Of a DNA stretch of 33,434 nt, positions 16,421 to 29,600 are shown one piece after another. The stretch's first letter is position 1, and each line of letters starts with the position of its first letter. The notes beneath the pieces are model-generated. The model saw only the letters and a list, made by a program, of their open reading frames with translations. It had not been told where the DNA came from and did not search any database. Made by a program: the position numbers and the translations under genes. This DNA is from Pseudomonadota bacterium (GTDB taxonomy: Bacteria; Pseudomonadota; Gammaproteobacteria; Burkholderiales; Ferrovaceae), in assembly GCA_028873535.1 (NCBI GenBank), contig JAGWIJ010000030.1, forward strand, positions 1-33,434. Reading direction: 5' to 3'.

Positions 16421-17179
16421 TCAGCTGCCGGCAAGCAGGTCCGAGCGCGTCACGCGCTGCTGCGAGGTCTCGGTGCGCGCCTGATCCAGGCGGATGGCGT
16501 CGATGGTATTCGAGGTGAAGCCGATATGCGCGGCGGCGGCCTTTTCGGCAGCGGCCGGATCGCCGGCCAGGATCGCGTCGGCGATTGCCAGGTGCTGCGC
16601 CAGCAGCTGGTCGCGCACACCATGGCGGCGATACAGGTGGTTGCGGTTGTACAGCACGTCGTTGCGCAGCAGCTCGCTGAACACGCGCATCACGTGCAGC
16701 ACGACGACGTTGTGGGCTGCTTCGTAGACCAGCTGGTGCAGGTCGGCGTCGATGGCCGCTTCGGCGCTGGGATCCTCCAGCACATGCGCCTCGCGCATGG
16801 CCGCGCAGCAGGCCTGGATCGCCTGCCGGTCGACTGCGGTGGCGCGCGTGGCAGCCATGGCCGCGGCCTGGGCTTCGATGATGCGGCGGTATTCCAGGTA
16901 GTCGGCAGTGGCGCGCGGCGTGTCGGCCAGCAATGCCGCCAGCGGGCGTGACAGCGGGTCCAGGAACTGCGCCACCACGGTGCCGGCCTTGCTGGTACTG
17001 AGCAGGCCTTTCTGCTGCAGCTTCTCGAGCGCCTCGCGCAGGGAGACGCGTGATACCTGCAGCCGGTCGGCCAGCTCGCGCTCGGCCGCCAGCCGCTCGC
17101 CCGGGCGCAGCACGCCCTCCAGGATCAACTTTTCCAGATGCTCGGCGATGGTGTCGCTGAGCTTGATGGTGCGGATCAA
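16421..17179 (-). CDS. FadR-subfamily GntR regulator, probably of the lactate permease
   Basis: A 252-aa transcription regulator. The N-terminal winged helix (about residues 1-70) shows Thr-Ile-Ala-Glu-His-Leu-Glu-Lys-Leu-Ile-Leu-Glu-Gly, Leu-Arg-Pro-Gly-Glu-Arg-Leu-Ala-Ala-Glu-Arg-Glu-Leu-Ala and Val-Ser-Arg-Val-Ser-Leu-Arg-Glu-Ala-Leu, classical GntR. The C-terminal all-helical FCD domain has Asp-Ala-Asp-Leu-His (about 151-155) and later His residues (in Gln-His-Leu-Ala-Ile and Ala-His-Ile-Gly) that often bind a metal or carboxylate. I chose the TTG at 17179 because a GGAGGGG ribosome site lies 3-9 nt before it and the domain begins there; the longer frame to 17371 crosses the divergent promoter region. 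Facing lldP, it probably senses lactate or another carboxylate, like LldR. Confidence 0.87.
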   Translation of the reverse strand: MIRTIKLSDTIAEHLEKLILEGVLRPGERLAAERELADRLQVSRVSLREALEKLQQKGLLSTSKAGTVVAQFLDPLSRPLAALLADTPRATADYLEYRRIIEAQAAAMAATRATAVDRQAIQACCAAMREAHVLEDPSAEAAIDADLHQLVYEAAHNVVVLHVMRVFSELLRNDVLYNRNHLYRRHGVRDQLLAQHLAIADAILAGDPAAAEKAAAAHIGFTSNTIDAIRLDQARTETSQQRVTRSDLLAGS

Positions 17180-17272
17180 GGTCCCCTCCGGACTCGCATG
17201 GTGCGGCCGCGCGGGCGGTCGGCGTGGAAGCCTGACAGCACCCGGCATGGACAATCTCGGTGTCCTTCGCCT

Positions 17273-17290
17273 ACCATCATACGGCATGGT
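17273..17290. promoter_or_regulatory. Candidate FadR-type operator before lldP
   Basis: ACCAT (17273-17277) and ATGGT (17286-17290) form an inverted repeat with an 8-bp spacer in the 143-bp gap between the GntR-type gene and lldP. A second TGGT/ACCA pair overlaps it (17287-17290 and 17302-17305). TGGT/ACCA half-sites are typical of FadR/LldR-type operators. The spacing differs from the usual TGGTnnnACCA. Confidence 0.42.
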
Positions 17291-17322
17291 CTGAAAAAAA
17301 TACCACCAGAGGAGAGCTCCCA

Positions 17323-18942
17323 ATGTTCGCGCAAGTCCTGAGTCCCGTCGGCGGCAGCCTCGGGCTTTCATTTGCCACCGCGCTGTTGCCGATCCTGATG
17401 GTCCTGGTCCTGCTGGGGGTGCTGCGCCGGCCGGCCTGGCAGGCCGCGCTGGCCGGTCTGGTCGTCGGCTTGATCATTGCCGTCAGCGTCTGGACCATGC
17501 CGGTGAACCTGGCGCTGAATGCCGTGTTCAATGGCGCGGTCTTCGCCTTGTGGCCGGTGATGTGGATCGTGGTCAATGCCCTGCTGCTCTACAACATCGC
17601 GGTGCGGTCCGGGCGCTTCGAGGCTTTCCGTAACTGGGTGGTGCGGCATCTGCCCAATGACCGGCGCGTGGTGCTGGTGGTGGTCGGCTTCTGCTTCGGT
17701 GCGCTGCTCGAAGGCGTGTCGGGTTTCGGCACTCCGGTGGCGATCACCAGTTCGCTGCTGATCCTGGTCGGATATCCGCCCCTGGAAGCGCTGGTCTACG
17801 TGCTGATCTTCAATACCGCGCCAGTGGCTTTCGGTGCCCTGGGGGCCCCGGTCACGGTACTCGGTGCGGTGACCAATCTGCCGGCGCCGGTGCTTGGCGC
17901 CATGATCGGCCGCCAACTGCCGGTGATTGCGGTGGTGCTGCCTTTCTACGTGATGGCGCTGTACGGCGGCTGGCGCTCGGTGCGTGCCCTGTGGCCGGTG
18001 CTGCTGGTCGCGGGCGGCAGCTTCGCGCTGTCGCAGTTCGCCTCCTCCAATCTGCTCGACTATGCGCTCACCGACGTGCTGTCGGCGCTCGGTTCGCTGA
18101 TTGCCACGCTGCTGTTCCTCAAGGTGTGGCAACCACGGCCGGATCCCGAGTTCGCGATCGCGCATCGCCCGCAGGAACAAGGGGGCGCCGCTGCCGGCGT
18201 GCCCGACTGGCAGGGCTGGCTGCCCTGGGTGGTGGTGTCGGCGACGGTCATCGTGTGGACCTCGTACAAGATTCCCACCCTGTGGGCGCAGAAGGTCCAG
18301 TGGCCTGGACTGCACCGCATGATCTCGATCACGCTCTACAACAACAAGCCCTACGATGCCTTCTGGTTGTTCCAGCCGATGTCGACCGGTACCGCCATCC
18401 TGGTGGCCTGCCTGATCACGGCCACCCTGGTGCGTCTGTCACCGGCCGGCTTCGTCGCGTGTGTGCGCCAGACCCTGCGGCAGTGCTGGCTGGCCGTCGT
18501 CACCGTGATGCTGATCGTGGGCCTTGCCTACCTGATGAACTATTCCGGACTGGCCTACACCCTGGGCCTGGGCGTGGCCTCGACCGGCAGCTGGTTCGTG
18601 CTGCTGTCGCCCTTCCTGGGCTGGGTGGCTGTGATGCTTTCGGGCAGTGATACCTCGGGCAATGCGCTGTTTGGCAACCTGCAGGTGGTGGCCGCACGTC
18701 AGCTCGATCTGTCGCCGGTGTTGTTTGCGGCCACCAACTCCTCGGGCGGCGTGATGGGCAAGATGATCTCGCCGCAGAACATTGCCACCGGCGTGTCGGT
18801 CACCGGCATGGCCGGCCACGAAGGCGCGGTGTTCGCGCGCACCTTCTGGCACAGCATCGTGCTCACCCTGCTGCTGGGTCTGCTGGTTGCCATCCAGCAG
18901 TTCCTGATACCGGGTGTGATCCCGCTGCTGCCCGGGCAGTAA
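17323..18942 (+). CDS. lldP: L-lactate permease
   Basis: A 539-aa inner-membrane transporter of the LctP family that imports lactate (and often glycolate) with protons. It has 12 or more hydrophobic helices along its length. Family segments include Gly-Phe-Cys-Phe-Gly-Ala-Leu-Leu-Glu-Gly-Val-Ser-Gly-Phe-Gly-Thr-Pro-Val-Ala-Ile (about 123-142), Ala-Pro-Val-Ala-Phe-Gly-Ala-Leu-Gly-Ala-Pro-Val, Ser-Gly-Ser-Asp-Thr-Ser-Gly-Asn-Ala-Leu-Phe-Gly and Met-Ile-Ser-Pro-Gln-Asn-Ile-Ala. The ATG at 17323 follows a GAGGAG site (17309-17314). No lactate dehydrogenase gene (lldD or lldEFG) follows it, so the oxidation enzymes must be elsewhere. Control by the divergent GntR-type regulator is likely. Confidence 0.95.
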   Translation: MFAQVLSPVGGSLGLSFATALLPILMVLVLLGVLRRPAWQAALAGLVVGLIIAVSVWTMPVNLALNAVFNGAVFALWPVMWIVVNALLLYNIAVRSGRFEAFRNWVVRHLPNDRRVVLVVVGFCFGALLEGVSGFGTPVAITSSLLILVGYPPLEALVYVLIFNTAPVAFGALGAPVTVLGAVTNLPAPVLGAMIGRQLPVIAVVLPFYVMALYGGWRSVRALWPVLLVAGGSFALSQFASSNLLDYALTDVLSALGSLIATLLFLKVWQPRPDPEFAIAHRPQEQGGAAAGVPDWQGWLPWVVVSATVIVWTSYKIPTLWAQKVQWPGLHRMISITLYNNKPYDAFWLFQPMSTGTAILVACLITATLVRLSPAGFVACVRQTLRQCWLAVVTVMLIVGLAYLMNYSGLAYTLGLGVASTGSWFVLLSPFLGWVAVMLSGSDTSGNALFGNLQVVAARQLDLSPVLFAATNSSGGVMGKMISPQNIATGVSVTGMAGHEGAVFARTFWHSIVLTLLLGLLVAIQQFLIPGVIPLLPGQ

Positions 18943-18972
18943 GCCGCACGCTGCCTTGCGCCTGCCGGCGGC

Positions 18973-20214
18973 TCAGCCGGCAAGCGTCCGCAGCGCGACC
19001 GCCCAGGCGGCGCCCAGGGACAGCAGCAGGCCCGGTGCGACGCGCACGGCGAATGCTTGCGAACCGCCCATGCAGCTCATGACCAGCTTGGCCAGCGCAT
19101 TGCTGCTCACGGCAGCCAGGATCGGCAAGAGCGCCTGGCTGGCCTCGAGCCGGCCTGCGGCCGCCAGTGCGGCCACCGAGATCGACGCCGAGTGTGCATC
19201 GACCAGACCCGCCAGCACGGCGCCGGCCATTACGCCGGTGGTACCGAGCCAGTTGCGCAGGGCGGCGGTCAGCAGCTGGATCAAGGCCACCATGGCGCAC
19301 AGCAGCAGGCTGGTCTTGACGCTGAAGGCGCTGCCCGTGGCAGTGCCGGCCTGGTTCCGGGTCGTGCTGCCGCCGAGCACGAATACCAGGCCGTAGCCGG
19401 CAGCAACCAGGGCGCCCGCACCGAGGGCCGGCGCGATCAGCCGCAGCGTGACGGGCGACACCGTGGCCAGCAGCACGGCCAGCTGCACGAATGTCGCCAC
19501 TGAGGAGAAGATCGCACCCGCCACGGCGGCCGGGAGGCTGGCCGGGTCGCTGCCGGCACGAGCGGCCATCGCGGCGATCGTCGCCGTGCTTGATGCGAAG
19601 CCGGAAGCGAAACCCGCGATTGCCAGTCCCAGGCGTGAACCCAGGGCGCGCGTGGCGATCTGGCCGCAGGTGCCCAGGCCGATCATCAGGATCACCAGCA
19701 GCCAGATGGCGTGCGGATTGATGGCCTGCAGCGGTCCCAGGTAGCGGTCGGGCAACTGCGGCCAGATCACCAGGGTGGCGACCGCGATCGCCAGGCCGGA
19801 ATTGAATTCGGCTTCGCTCAGGATGCGCCTGACAAAGCCGTGCAGGGGTGCCTTGGCAGCGAAGACCACGGCCATGCACACGCCCAGCGCTGCCGCGAGC
19901 AGGGTGTCGGCCATGGCCAGGCCGCCGAGCAGCGGAGTGGCGGCAAGGCCGACTTCGGTGGTCAGCCCCGGATCGGTCTCGCGGCTGCGTGCGTAGGCCA
20001 GGGCAGTCAGCGCGATCACGCCGAGTTCGGCCACTGCGAGCAGCACGATGCCGCCCAGGTGCATGGCGATCGCACCGGACAAGGCGGTCAGCGCAAAGGT
20101 ACGGATGCCGGCCGGCCGCCGCGTCGGTCCCTCGCCCTTGGAGCGCTCGCGCTCGAGACCCACCAGCAGGCCGATGCCGATGGCGACGGCGAAGTTGAAC
20201 CAGGTGCTCATCAT
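18973..20214 (-). CDS. MgtC/SapB-DUF4010 family membrane protein
   Basis: A 413-aa polytopic inner-membrane protein. The N-terminal part has Gly-Ile-Gly-Leu-Leu-Val-Gly-Leu-Glu-Arg-Glu-Arg (about 13-24) and Arg-Arg-Pro-Ala-Gly-Ile-Arg-Thr-Phe-Ala-Leu, the MgtC/SapB signature. The C-terminal half is the DUF4010 type, with Gly-Phe-Ala-Ser-Gly-Phe-Ala-Ser-Ser-Thr-Ala-Thr and Gly-Leu-Val-Asp-Ala-His-Ser-Ala-Ser. About 11-12 hydrophobic segments are present. The substrate is unknown; MgtC relatives affect magnesium homeostasis. ATG codons at 20214 and 20211 are both possible starts. The gene converges with lldP, leaving 30 bp. Confidence 0.88.
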   Translation of the reverse strand: MMSTWFNFAVAIGIGLLVGLERERSKGEGPTRRPAGIRTFALTALSGAIAMHLGGIVLLAVAELGVIALTALAYARSRETDPGLTTEVGLAATPLLGGLAMADTLLAAALGVCMAVVFAAKAPLHGFVRRILSEAEFNSGLAIAVATLVIWPQLPDRYLGPLQAINPHAIWLLVILMIGLGTCGQIATRALGSRLGLAIAGFASGFASSTATIAAMAARAGSDPASLPAAVAGAIFSSVATFVQLAVLLATVSPVTLRLIAPALGAGALVAAGYGLVFVLGGSTTRNQAGTATGSAFSVKTSLLLCAMVALIQLLTAALRNWLGTTGVMAGAVLAGLVDAHSASISVAALAAAGRLEASQALLPILAAVSSNALAKLVMSCMGGSQAFAVRVAPGLLLSLGAAWAVALRTLAG

Positions 20215-20352
20215 TCGATACCACGTCGCGCAGGGACTCCTGCGCCATCATGCCAGCTGGCTCGCGACCGCGCAGCGACGACCGGCCGGATGCCCTGCCG
20301 CGGGAGCGCGGAACGCGTGTACGATCGCGGTTTGGATTGCAGCCTACGCATC

Positions 20353-20697
20353 ATGATCACCGTCTACGGCATCGCCAACTGCGACACCGTCCGCAAGGCC
20401 CGCGACTTTCTCGCCAGCCAGGGCCTGGAACATGTCCTGCACGACTTCAAGCGTTCCGGCATCGAGCGCGCCCGGCTCGAGGCCTGGTGCGAGCGCTGCG
20501 GCTGGGAGCGCGTCATCAATCGCGCCGGGCAGACCTTCCGCAAGCTCGATCCCGCGCTGCGCGAAGGGCTGGACCGCGAGCGCGCGATCGCCCTGATGCT
20601 GGCGCAGCCCTCGATGATCAAGCGTCCGGTGCTGGACCTCGGCGATCGCTGTCTGCTCGGTTTCGACGCCGCAGCCTGGCGCGAGGCGCTGACTTGA
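20353..20697 (+). CDS. ArsC/Spx-family (YffB-like) reductase
   Basis: A 114-aa thioredoxin-fold protein of the ArsC/Spx family, YffB type. It opens Thr-Val-Tyr-Gly-Ile-Ala-Asn-Cys10-Asp-Thr-Val-Arg-Lys-Ala-Arg, with a single active-site Cys and no CxxC, then has His-Asp-Phe-Lys and Ile-Lys-Arg-Pro-Val-Leu near 93-98, the conserved Arg-Pro loop. YffB homologues are glutathione-dependent thiol reductase-like and not proven arsenate reductases, and there are no ars genes around. The ATG at 20353 gives the family start; the frame is open further upstream without support. It lies 13 bp before tadA. Confidence 0.9.
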   Translation: MITVYGIANCDTVRKARDFLASQGLEHVLHDFKRSGIERARLEAWCERCGWERVINRAGQTFRKLDPALREGLDRERAIALMLAQPSMIKRPVLDLGDRCLLGFDAAAWREALT

Positions 20698-20707
20698 GGC
20701 GGTGTGA

Positions 20708-24699
<3,992 letters not shown>

Positions 24700-24731
24700 G
24701 CGCCGGCCCGCTCACTGCGCCTGGGCTCGGC

Positions 24732-25211
24732 TCACAGCCGGCGGCCCAGGCGTTTCTCGACCTGACGGCGTTCCCAGTCGGCGCCCAGCCAGGGCAGCAG
24801 TTGGAACACCGACAGCGCGTGGCTCATGATTCCCACGCCCCAGCCGAACAGCACCCACAGGAACCACAGGTAGTGCGGTGACAGCCACAGATTGACCGCG
24901 GCCAGGCCGGCGACGACCAGCAGGTACTGCAGCAGGTGGGTATAGAAGCCGCGCAGATTGCGCACATGGCGCAAGGCCAGGACTTCGTCCGGACTGGCTT
25001 CGGCTGGGCTGTGGGTAGAGGGATTCATGGCGGACTCCTGACCGAGTTGGGTGAAGTCGACCTCGAACACCGCTGCCAGCGCCTTGAGCGTCTCGGTACT
25101 GGCGGTCTGTCCGTTCTCGATGCGCTGGATGGTGCGTGTGCTCAGGCCGGACAGTTCGGCCAGCTGTTGTTGCGACCACCCGCGTTGCAGGCGCAGCTTC
25201 TGGATCAGCAT
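24732..25211 (-). CDS. XRE-type HTH regulator with 2TM membrane domain
   Basis: A 159-aa one-component membrane-tethered regulator. Residues 1-60 are an XRE helix-turn-helix (Leu-Ile-Gln-Lys-Leu-Arg, Gly-Trp-Ser-Gln-Gln-Gln-Leu-Ala-Glu-Leu-Ser-Gly-Leu-Ser-Thr-Arg-Thr-Ile-Gln-Arg-Ile-Glu-Asn-Gly). After a short linker, a '2TM' domain has a charged helix (Arg-His-Val-Arg-Asn-Leu-Arg-Gly-Phe-Tyr), two hydrophobic helices (about 90-107 and 115-133), and a tail with Trp-Glu-Arg-Arg-Gln-Val-Glu-Lys-Arg-Leu. GGAGG lies 8 nt before the ATG at 25211, which decides the start. Targets are unknown. It converges with dnaE. Confidence 0.85.
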   Translation of the reverse strand: MLIQKLRLQRGWSQQQLAELSGLSTRTIQRIENGQTASTETLKALAAVFEVDFTQLGQESAMNPSTHSPAEASPDEVLALRHVRNLRGFYTHLLQYLLVVAGLAAVNLWLSPHYLWFLWVLFGWGVGIMSHALSVFQLLPWLGADWERRQVEKRLGRRL

Positions 25212-25336
25212 CTGGTGTCCTCCGGTTCGACGCAGGCCAGTCTGCAATCCATGCGCCGCTCACACCACGTCGGCAAGGCGACACCGGCACGACAGCGTCA
25301 CGCCACGCTGGCGACAGCACGGCTGACAGCAGGACC

Positions 25337-25696
25337 TCATTCGGGATCCTGGCGCGTGCGTCCGCGCTTGATGGCGCTGGCGCGCCGCTTGGCGTCCAGG
25401 CGCCGCTCGCGCGAGGCGCGCGTGGGGCGTGTCGCGACGCGCTTGAGCGGCACATGGTTGAGCAGCTTGAGGCGCCGGATCAGGCGCTCGAAAGCGACTT
25501 CACGGTTGCGGTGCTGCGAGGGCGTGTCCTCGGCGATCACCACCACCCCGCTGGGTGGATGCTTCAGCCGCAAGGCCGAATTGGTCTTGTTGACGTGCTG
25601 GCCACCCGGTCCGCTGGCGCGGAAAGTCTCGATCTCGACCTCGCGCTCCAGCACGGCGCGGTCCAGGCTATAGGGCGGCGGGCGCTGCGGGGTCAT
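25337..25696 (-). CDS. Release-factor-like GGQ protein (ArfB/mtRF-R type)
   Basis: A 119-aa protein with the catalytic motif Gly31-Gly32-Gln33 in Arg-Ala-Ser-Gly-Pro-Gly-Gly-Gln-His-Val-Asn-Lys-Thr-Asn-Ser-Ala, the domain of class I release factors that hydrolyses peptidyl-tRNA. There is no codon-recognition domain. The C-terminus is strongly basic (Arg-Arg-Leu-Asp-Ala-Lys-Arg-Arg), as in ArfB, where the tail enters the empty mRNA channel. The Thr-Asn-Ser-Ala-Leu-Arg-Leu wording is closer to the shorter 'release factor-like' group than to E. coli ArfB, so ribosome rescue is inferred. It lies 10 bp after metG on the same strand. The window also encodes SmpB, giving two rescue routes. Confidence 0.88.
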   Translation of the reverse strand: MTPQRPPPYSLDRAVLEREVEIETFRASGPGGQHVNKTNSALRLKHPPSGVVVIAEDTPSQHRNREVAFERLIRRLKLLNHVPLKRVATRPTRASRERRLDAKRRASAIKRGRTRQDPE

Positions 25697-25706
25697 GGGG
25701 CCGGGC

Positions 25707-27800
25707 CTACTTGATGCGCATGCCCGGCTGCGCGCCGCTGTCGGGCGCCAGGATGTACAGGCCGGTGCCGTCGCCGGCGGCCAGCACCATGCCCTGCGAT
25801 TCGCCGAAGCGCATCTTGCGCGGCGCCAGATTGGCCACCACCACGGTCAACCGGCCTTCGAGCTGTTCCGGTGCATACGCCGACTTGATGCCGGCGAACA
25901 CCGTGCGCGTCTCCACGCCCAGGTCGACGGTCAGGCGCAGCAGCTTGTCCGCTTCGGGAACGGCTTCGGCCTTGATGATGCGCGCCACGCGCAGGTCGAT
26001 GCGGCTGAAATCGTCGATGCCGATGGTGTCGGCGATCGGCGGAATGGCCGGGCGTGCGACTTCCTCGGGCGCGCTGCGTGCCGGCTGGGCCGCGCCGGCG
26101 ATGCCGGCCCTGGCGACGGGCGCGATCCCGGCCGGTGGCGCTTCGGCCGCGGCGGCCGGAGCAGCGCTGGCCTGCAGCATGGCGGCAATGTGCGCCGGCT
26201 CGACGCGCGTCACCAGGTGGCGGTATTCGTCGATTTCCTGGTCGAGCACCGGGCGGTCCAGTGCTGCCCAGTCCAGCGGCGCGATGCGCAGCAGGGCTTC
26301 GACCTGCGTGGCGATCTGCGGCAGGACCGGCTTGAGGTACAGGGTCAGCAGCCGGAACAGTTCCAGGCAGGCGGTGCAGACCGCCTGCAGATCCGCGCCG
26401 CGCGCCGCATCCTTGGCGATTTCCCAAGGCTTGTTGGCGTCGACGTACTGGTTGGCCAGATCGGCCAGCGCCATGATCTCGCGCATGGCGCGGCTGAACT
26501 CGCCGTCCTCGTAGGCGCGTGCGATGTCGTCGGCGGCGGCGCGGAAACGTGCCACCAGGGCTTCGGCTGGCGCGTGCAGCGCCGCTGCCGTGCGGCCAGC
26601 GAAACGCTTGCGGATGAAACCCGCCGTGCGGCTGGCCAGATTGACGTACTTGCCGACCAGGTCGCTGTTGACGCGCGCGCTGAAGTCATCGAGGTTGAGA
26701 TCGAGATCGTCGACGCCGGCATTGAGCTTGGCGGCGTAGTAGTAGCGCAGGTATTCGGGATTGAGGTGCGCCAGATAGTCGGCGGCGGTGATGAAGGAGC
26801 CCCGGCTTTTCGACATCTTCTGCCCGTTCACGGTCAGGAAGCCGTGCACGTGCAGCCGGGTCGGCGTGCGGTAGCCGGAACGCGCGAGCATGGCCGGCCA
26901 GAACAGGCTGTGGAAGTACAGGATGTCCTTGCCGATGAAATGGTGCAGTTCGGCGCGTGACTGCGGCCCCCACCAGTCGTCGAAATTCAGCGCGCGCTGC
27001 GCCGCCAGATGATGGAAGGTGCCCATGTAGCCGATCGGGGCATCCAGCCAGACGTAGAAGAACTTGCCCGGGGCGCCGGGGATGCCGAAGCCGAAGTAGG
27101 GTGCATCGCGGCTGATGTCCCAGTCGGACAGCCCGGCCTCGAACCACTCGGCCAGCTTGTTGGCGGCGGCCTCCGGGATCGTGCCCGAACGCGTCCACGC
27201 TTGCAGGAAGGCTGCGCATTCACCCAGTCGGAAGAAATGGTGATCCGAACTGCGGCGTTCCGGCGTGGCGCCGGTCACTGCGGAATAGGGCTTGATCAGT
27301 TCGGTGGGGCTGTAGGAGGCGCCGCACACCTCGCACGAGTCGCCGTACTGGTCGGCAGCGTGGCAACGCGGGCATTCGCCCTTGACGAAGCGGTCGGGCA
27401 GGAACATCTGGCGCTGCGGATCGTAGAACTGTTCCACCGGCCGGATGTCGATCAGACCGGCCGCCTGCAGGCGCGTGTAGATCTGCTCGGCGTAGGCGCG
27501 CGTCTCGTCGGTATGGGTGGAGTAGTAGAGATCGTAGGAGATCCCGAAGCCGGTGAAGTCGCGCAGGTGCTCGGCGCGCGCCTGGTCGATCAGCGCCTCC
27601 GGCGTCACCCCGGCCTTTTCCGCGGCCAGCATCACCGGGGTGCCGTGGGTGTCGTCGGCACACACGTACCAGATCTCGTGGCCGCGCATGCGCTGGAAGC
27701 GCACCCAGATGTCGGTCTGCACGTGCTCCACCATGTGTCCCAGGTGGATGCTGCCGTTGGCGTAGGGGAGGGCGCTCGTGACGAGGATCTGGCGGGGCAT
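25707..27800 (-). CDS. metG: Methionyl-tRNA synthetase
   Basis: MetG (697 aa) charges tRNA-Met. The Rossmann fold carries the HIGH-type motif His19-Leu-Gly-His22 and the KMSKS motif at 328-332. A zinc knuckle with Cys-Pro-Arg-Cys and Cys-Glu-Val-Cys lies near 145-165. The anticodon-binding domain follows. After an Ala/Pro-rich linker there is a C-terminal EMAPII/Trbp111-type tRNA-binding domain (from about 590, Ile-Asp-Leu-Arg-Val-Ala-Arg-Ile). The ATG at 27800 gives the family start; the longer frame to 27941 overlaps the apbC promoter and is unlikely. No clear Shine-Dalgarno sequence precedes the ATG. It is divergent from apbC. Confidence 0.97.
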   Translation of the reverse strand: MPRQILVTSALPYANGSIHLGHMVEHVQTDIWVRFQRMRGHEIWYVCADDTHGTPVMLAAEKAGVTPEALIDQARAEHLRDFTGFGISYDLYYSTHTDETRAYAEQIYTRLQAAGLIDIRPVEQFYDPQRQMFLPDRFVKGECPRCHAADQYGDSCEVCGASYSPTELIKPYSAVTGATPERRSSDHHFFRLGECAAFLQAWTRSGTIPEAAANKLAEWFEAGLSDWDISRDAPYFGFGIPGAPGKFFYVWLDAPIGYMGTFHHLAAQRALNFDDWWGPQSRAELHHFIGKDILYFHSLFWPAMLARSGYRTPTRLHVHGFLTVNGQKMSKSRGSFITAADYLAHLNPEYLRYYYAAKLNAGVDDLDLNLDDFSARVNSDLVGKYVNLASRTAGFIRKRFAGRTAAALHAPAEALVARFRAAADDIARAYEDGEFSRAMREIMALADLANQYVDANKPWEIAKDAARGADLQAVCTACLELFRLLTLYLKPVLPQIATQVEALLRIAPLDWAALDRPVLDQEIDEYRHLVTRVEPAHIAAMLQASAAPAAAAEAPPAGIAPVARAGIAGAAQPARSAPEEVARPAIPPIADTIGIDDFSRIDLRVARIIKAEAVPEADKLLRLTVDLGVETRTVFAGIKSAYAPEQLEGRLTVVVANLAPRKMRFGESQGMVLAAGDGTGLYILAPDSGAQPGMRIK

Positions 27801-27870
27801 GGAGGGCGGGGGGCGGTCGGATTCGACCTTGCATTGTAGCAAAGGCCGGCGGCTCGCCTGTGGCCCGCAA

Positions 27871-27899
27871 TGGGCAAAGCGATGGGCGCCGCCTATAAT
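27871..27899 (+). promoter_or_regulatory. Predicted promoter of the apbC operon
   Basis: A perfect TATAAT (27894-27899) with TGGGCA (27871-27876) 17 bp upstream. Transcription would start near 27906, giving a leader of about 16 nt containing the ribosome site GGAG (27913-27916) before the ATG at 27922. Confidence 0.7.
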
Positions 27900-27921
27900 C
27901 CCGGGAACTGCAGGAGACGCA

Positions 27922-29010
27922 ATGGAAATCACCCTTCCCACGGTCCAGGCCCTGTTGGGCGACCTGATCGATCACAACACCGGACGCAGCTTCAACGCCG
28001 ACAAGGCGCTGGTCGGCGTACGCATCAATGGTGGCGCTGTCGAAGCCGACGTGCTGCTGCACTATCCGGCCCGCCGTGCGGCGCCGGAAATCGCCGAGCG
28101 CCTGCAGAAGGTGCTGGCCGGCCTGCCGGGCGTCACTTCGGCGCAGGTCAACGTCAACTGGAAAGTGATGTCGCACACGGTCCAGGGCGGCCTCAAACCG
28201 CTCACGGGCATCCGCAACATCATCGCAGTGGCTTCCGGCAAGGGCGGTGTCGGCAAGTCGACCACGGCGGTCAATCTGGCGCTGGCGCTGCAGGACGAAG
28301 GTGCACGCGTGGGTCTGCTCGATGCCGACATCTACGGGCCTTCCCAGCCCGCCATGCTGGGCATCGACCGGCGTCCGGAAAGCCGCGACGGCAAGACCAT
28401 GGAGCCCATCGTGGCGCATGGTCTGCAGACCATGAGCGTGGGCTATCTGGTCGATGTCGAGACACCGATGGTCTGGCGCGGACCCATGGTCACCCAGGCG
28501 CTGCAGCAGCTGCTGCAGGACACGCGCTGGCAGGATCTGGACTTCCTGGTCGTCGACCTGCCCCCGGGCACCGGCGACATCCAGCTGACCCTGGCGCAGA
28601 AGGTCCCCGTCACCGGCGCCGTGATCGTCACCACGCCGCAGGACATTGCGCTGCTGGATGCACGCAAGGGTCTCAAGATGTTCGAGAAGGTCGGCGTGCC
28701 GATCCTCGGCATCATCGAGAACATGAGCACCCATGTGTGTTCGCAGTGCGGCCACGAGGAGCACATCTTCGGCAGCGGCGGTGGTGCGCGCATGTGCGCC
28801 GACTACGGCACCGAACTGCTGGGCGAACTGCCGCTCGACATCCGCATCCGCGAGCACGGCGATGCCGGCGCCCCGACCGTGGCGGCCGATCCTGACGGCA
28901 AGCTGGCCGCAGCCTACCGTGCGATCGCGCGCAAGGTGGCCGTCAAGGTCGCCGAGCGTGGCGTCGACCACAGCGCCAAGTTTCCGAAGATCGTGGTCAA
29001 GAACGCGTGA
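27922..29010 (+). CDS. apbC: Iron-sulfur cluster carrier protein ApbC (Mrp)
   Basis: A 362-aa Mrp/NBP35-family ATPase that carries and transfers 4Fe-4S clusters. The N-terminal 95 residues form the MIP18-like (DUF59) domain. The deviant P-loop Gly-Lys-Gly-Gly-Val-Gly-Lys-Ser-Thr lies at 106-114. Asp-Ala-Asp-Ile-Tyr-Gly-Pro-Ser and Asp-Leu-Pro-Pro-Gly-Thr-Gly-Asp follow. The cluster-binding motif Cys273-Ser-Gln-Cys276 lies in the expected place near the C-terminus. The stop overlaps the start of the acetyltransferase gene (GTGA). Confidence 0.97.
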   Translation: MEITLPTVQALLGDLIDHNTGRSFNADKALVGVRINGGAVEADVLLHYPARRAAPEIAERLQKVLAGLPGVTSAQVNVNWKVMSHTVQGGLKPLTGIRNIIAVASGKGGVGKSTTAVNLALALQDEGARVGLLDADIYGPSQPAMLGIDRRPESRDGKTMEPIVAHGLQTMSVGYLVDVETPMVWRGPMVTQALQQLLQDTRWQDLDFLVVDLPPGTGDIQLTLAQKVPVTGAVIVTTPQDIALLDARKGLKMFEKVGVPILGIIENMSTHVCSQCGHEEHIFGSGGGARMCADYGTELLGELPLDIRIREHGDAGAPTVAADPDGKLAAAYRAIARKVAVKVAERGVDHSAKFPKIVVKNA

Positions 29011-29600
29011 GCGAGCCGCCGGACAGCGAGCGCGCGACACGCATCGGCGAGCGCCGCTTGCCGGCGGTACGTCCTGCGCAAGCCGTCGATGCCTCGTCGG
29101 TGGCGCGCGTGTTCGTCGACTGCTGGAAAGAGGGCTACCACGGCGTCATGCCCACCGCCTACGCCGCCAGCCTGTCCTACGAAGACCAGGCCGACGCCTG
29201 GCGGCGCATGATCTGCATGCCCGGCAACGCCACGCTGGTGGGTACCTCGCAAGCCGGCGATGTGATCGCCTTCCTGTGCGGCGGCCCTGAGCGCTCCGCG
29301 CGCTCGCAGTACTTCGCGGAAATCTATGGCCTCTACGTGCTGCCGGAATTCCGCGGCTGCGAGCTCGGGCGGCGGCTGCTGGTGCAGTTCTGCACGCGCC
29401 TGCTGGCCATCGGTCTGTGCACCCTGACCGTCCGCGTGGTCGAGGCCAATCCCATCCGTGGCTTCTACGAATCGATGGGTGCCATCGAGCACGACAACTC
29501 GCCGGTGCGCATCGCCGGTCGATCCCTGAACGAAGTCGCATACGGCTGGCGGGACATCCGGCCACTGTGCCGCGGCGATACCACCGGAAACCCTACATGA
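29007..29600 (+). CDS. GNAT-family N-acetyltransferase
   Basis: A 197-aa acetyltransferase of the GNAT fold, using acetyl-CoA. The N-terminal half has [13 protein letters not shown], common in this group. The acetyl-CoA-binding segment is [17 protein letters not shown] (about 110-126). [12 protein letters not shown] follows, then a beta-strand end. The substrate is unknown. It starts with GTG overlapping apbC, and its stop overlaps dcd (ATGA), so it is tightly coupled between two housekeeping genes. Confidence 0.9.
   Translation: MSEPPDSERATRIGERRLPAVRPAQAVDASSVARVFVDCWKEGYHGVMPTAYAASLSYEDQADAWRRMICMPGNATLVGTSQAGDVIAFLCGGPERSARSQYFAEIYGLYVLPEFRGCELGRRLLVQFCTRLLAIGLCTLTVRVVEANPIRGFYESMGAIEHDNSPVRIAGRSLNEVAYGWRDIRPLCRGDTTGNPT

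Noticed and set aside
18964..18981. GCCGGC...GCCGGC hairpin between lldP and the DUF4010 gene as a terminator
   Set aside because: Overlaps the stop codon of the DUF4010 gene and has no T-run; such stems are frequent by chance at this GC content.
18863..20251. 462-codon frame opposite/alongside the DUF4010 gene
   Set aside because: Arg/Gly/Pro-rich with no hydrophobic pattern; the overlapping 413-aa frame has clear membrane helices and the MgtC signature.
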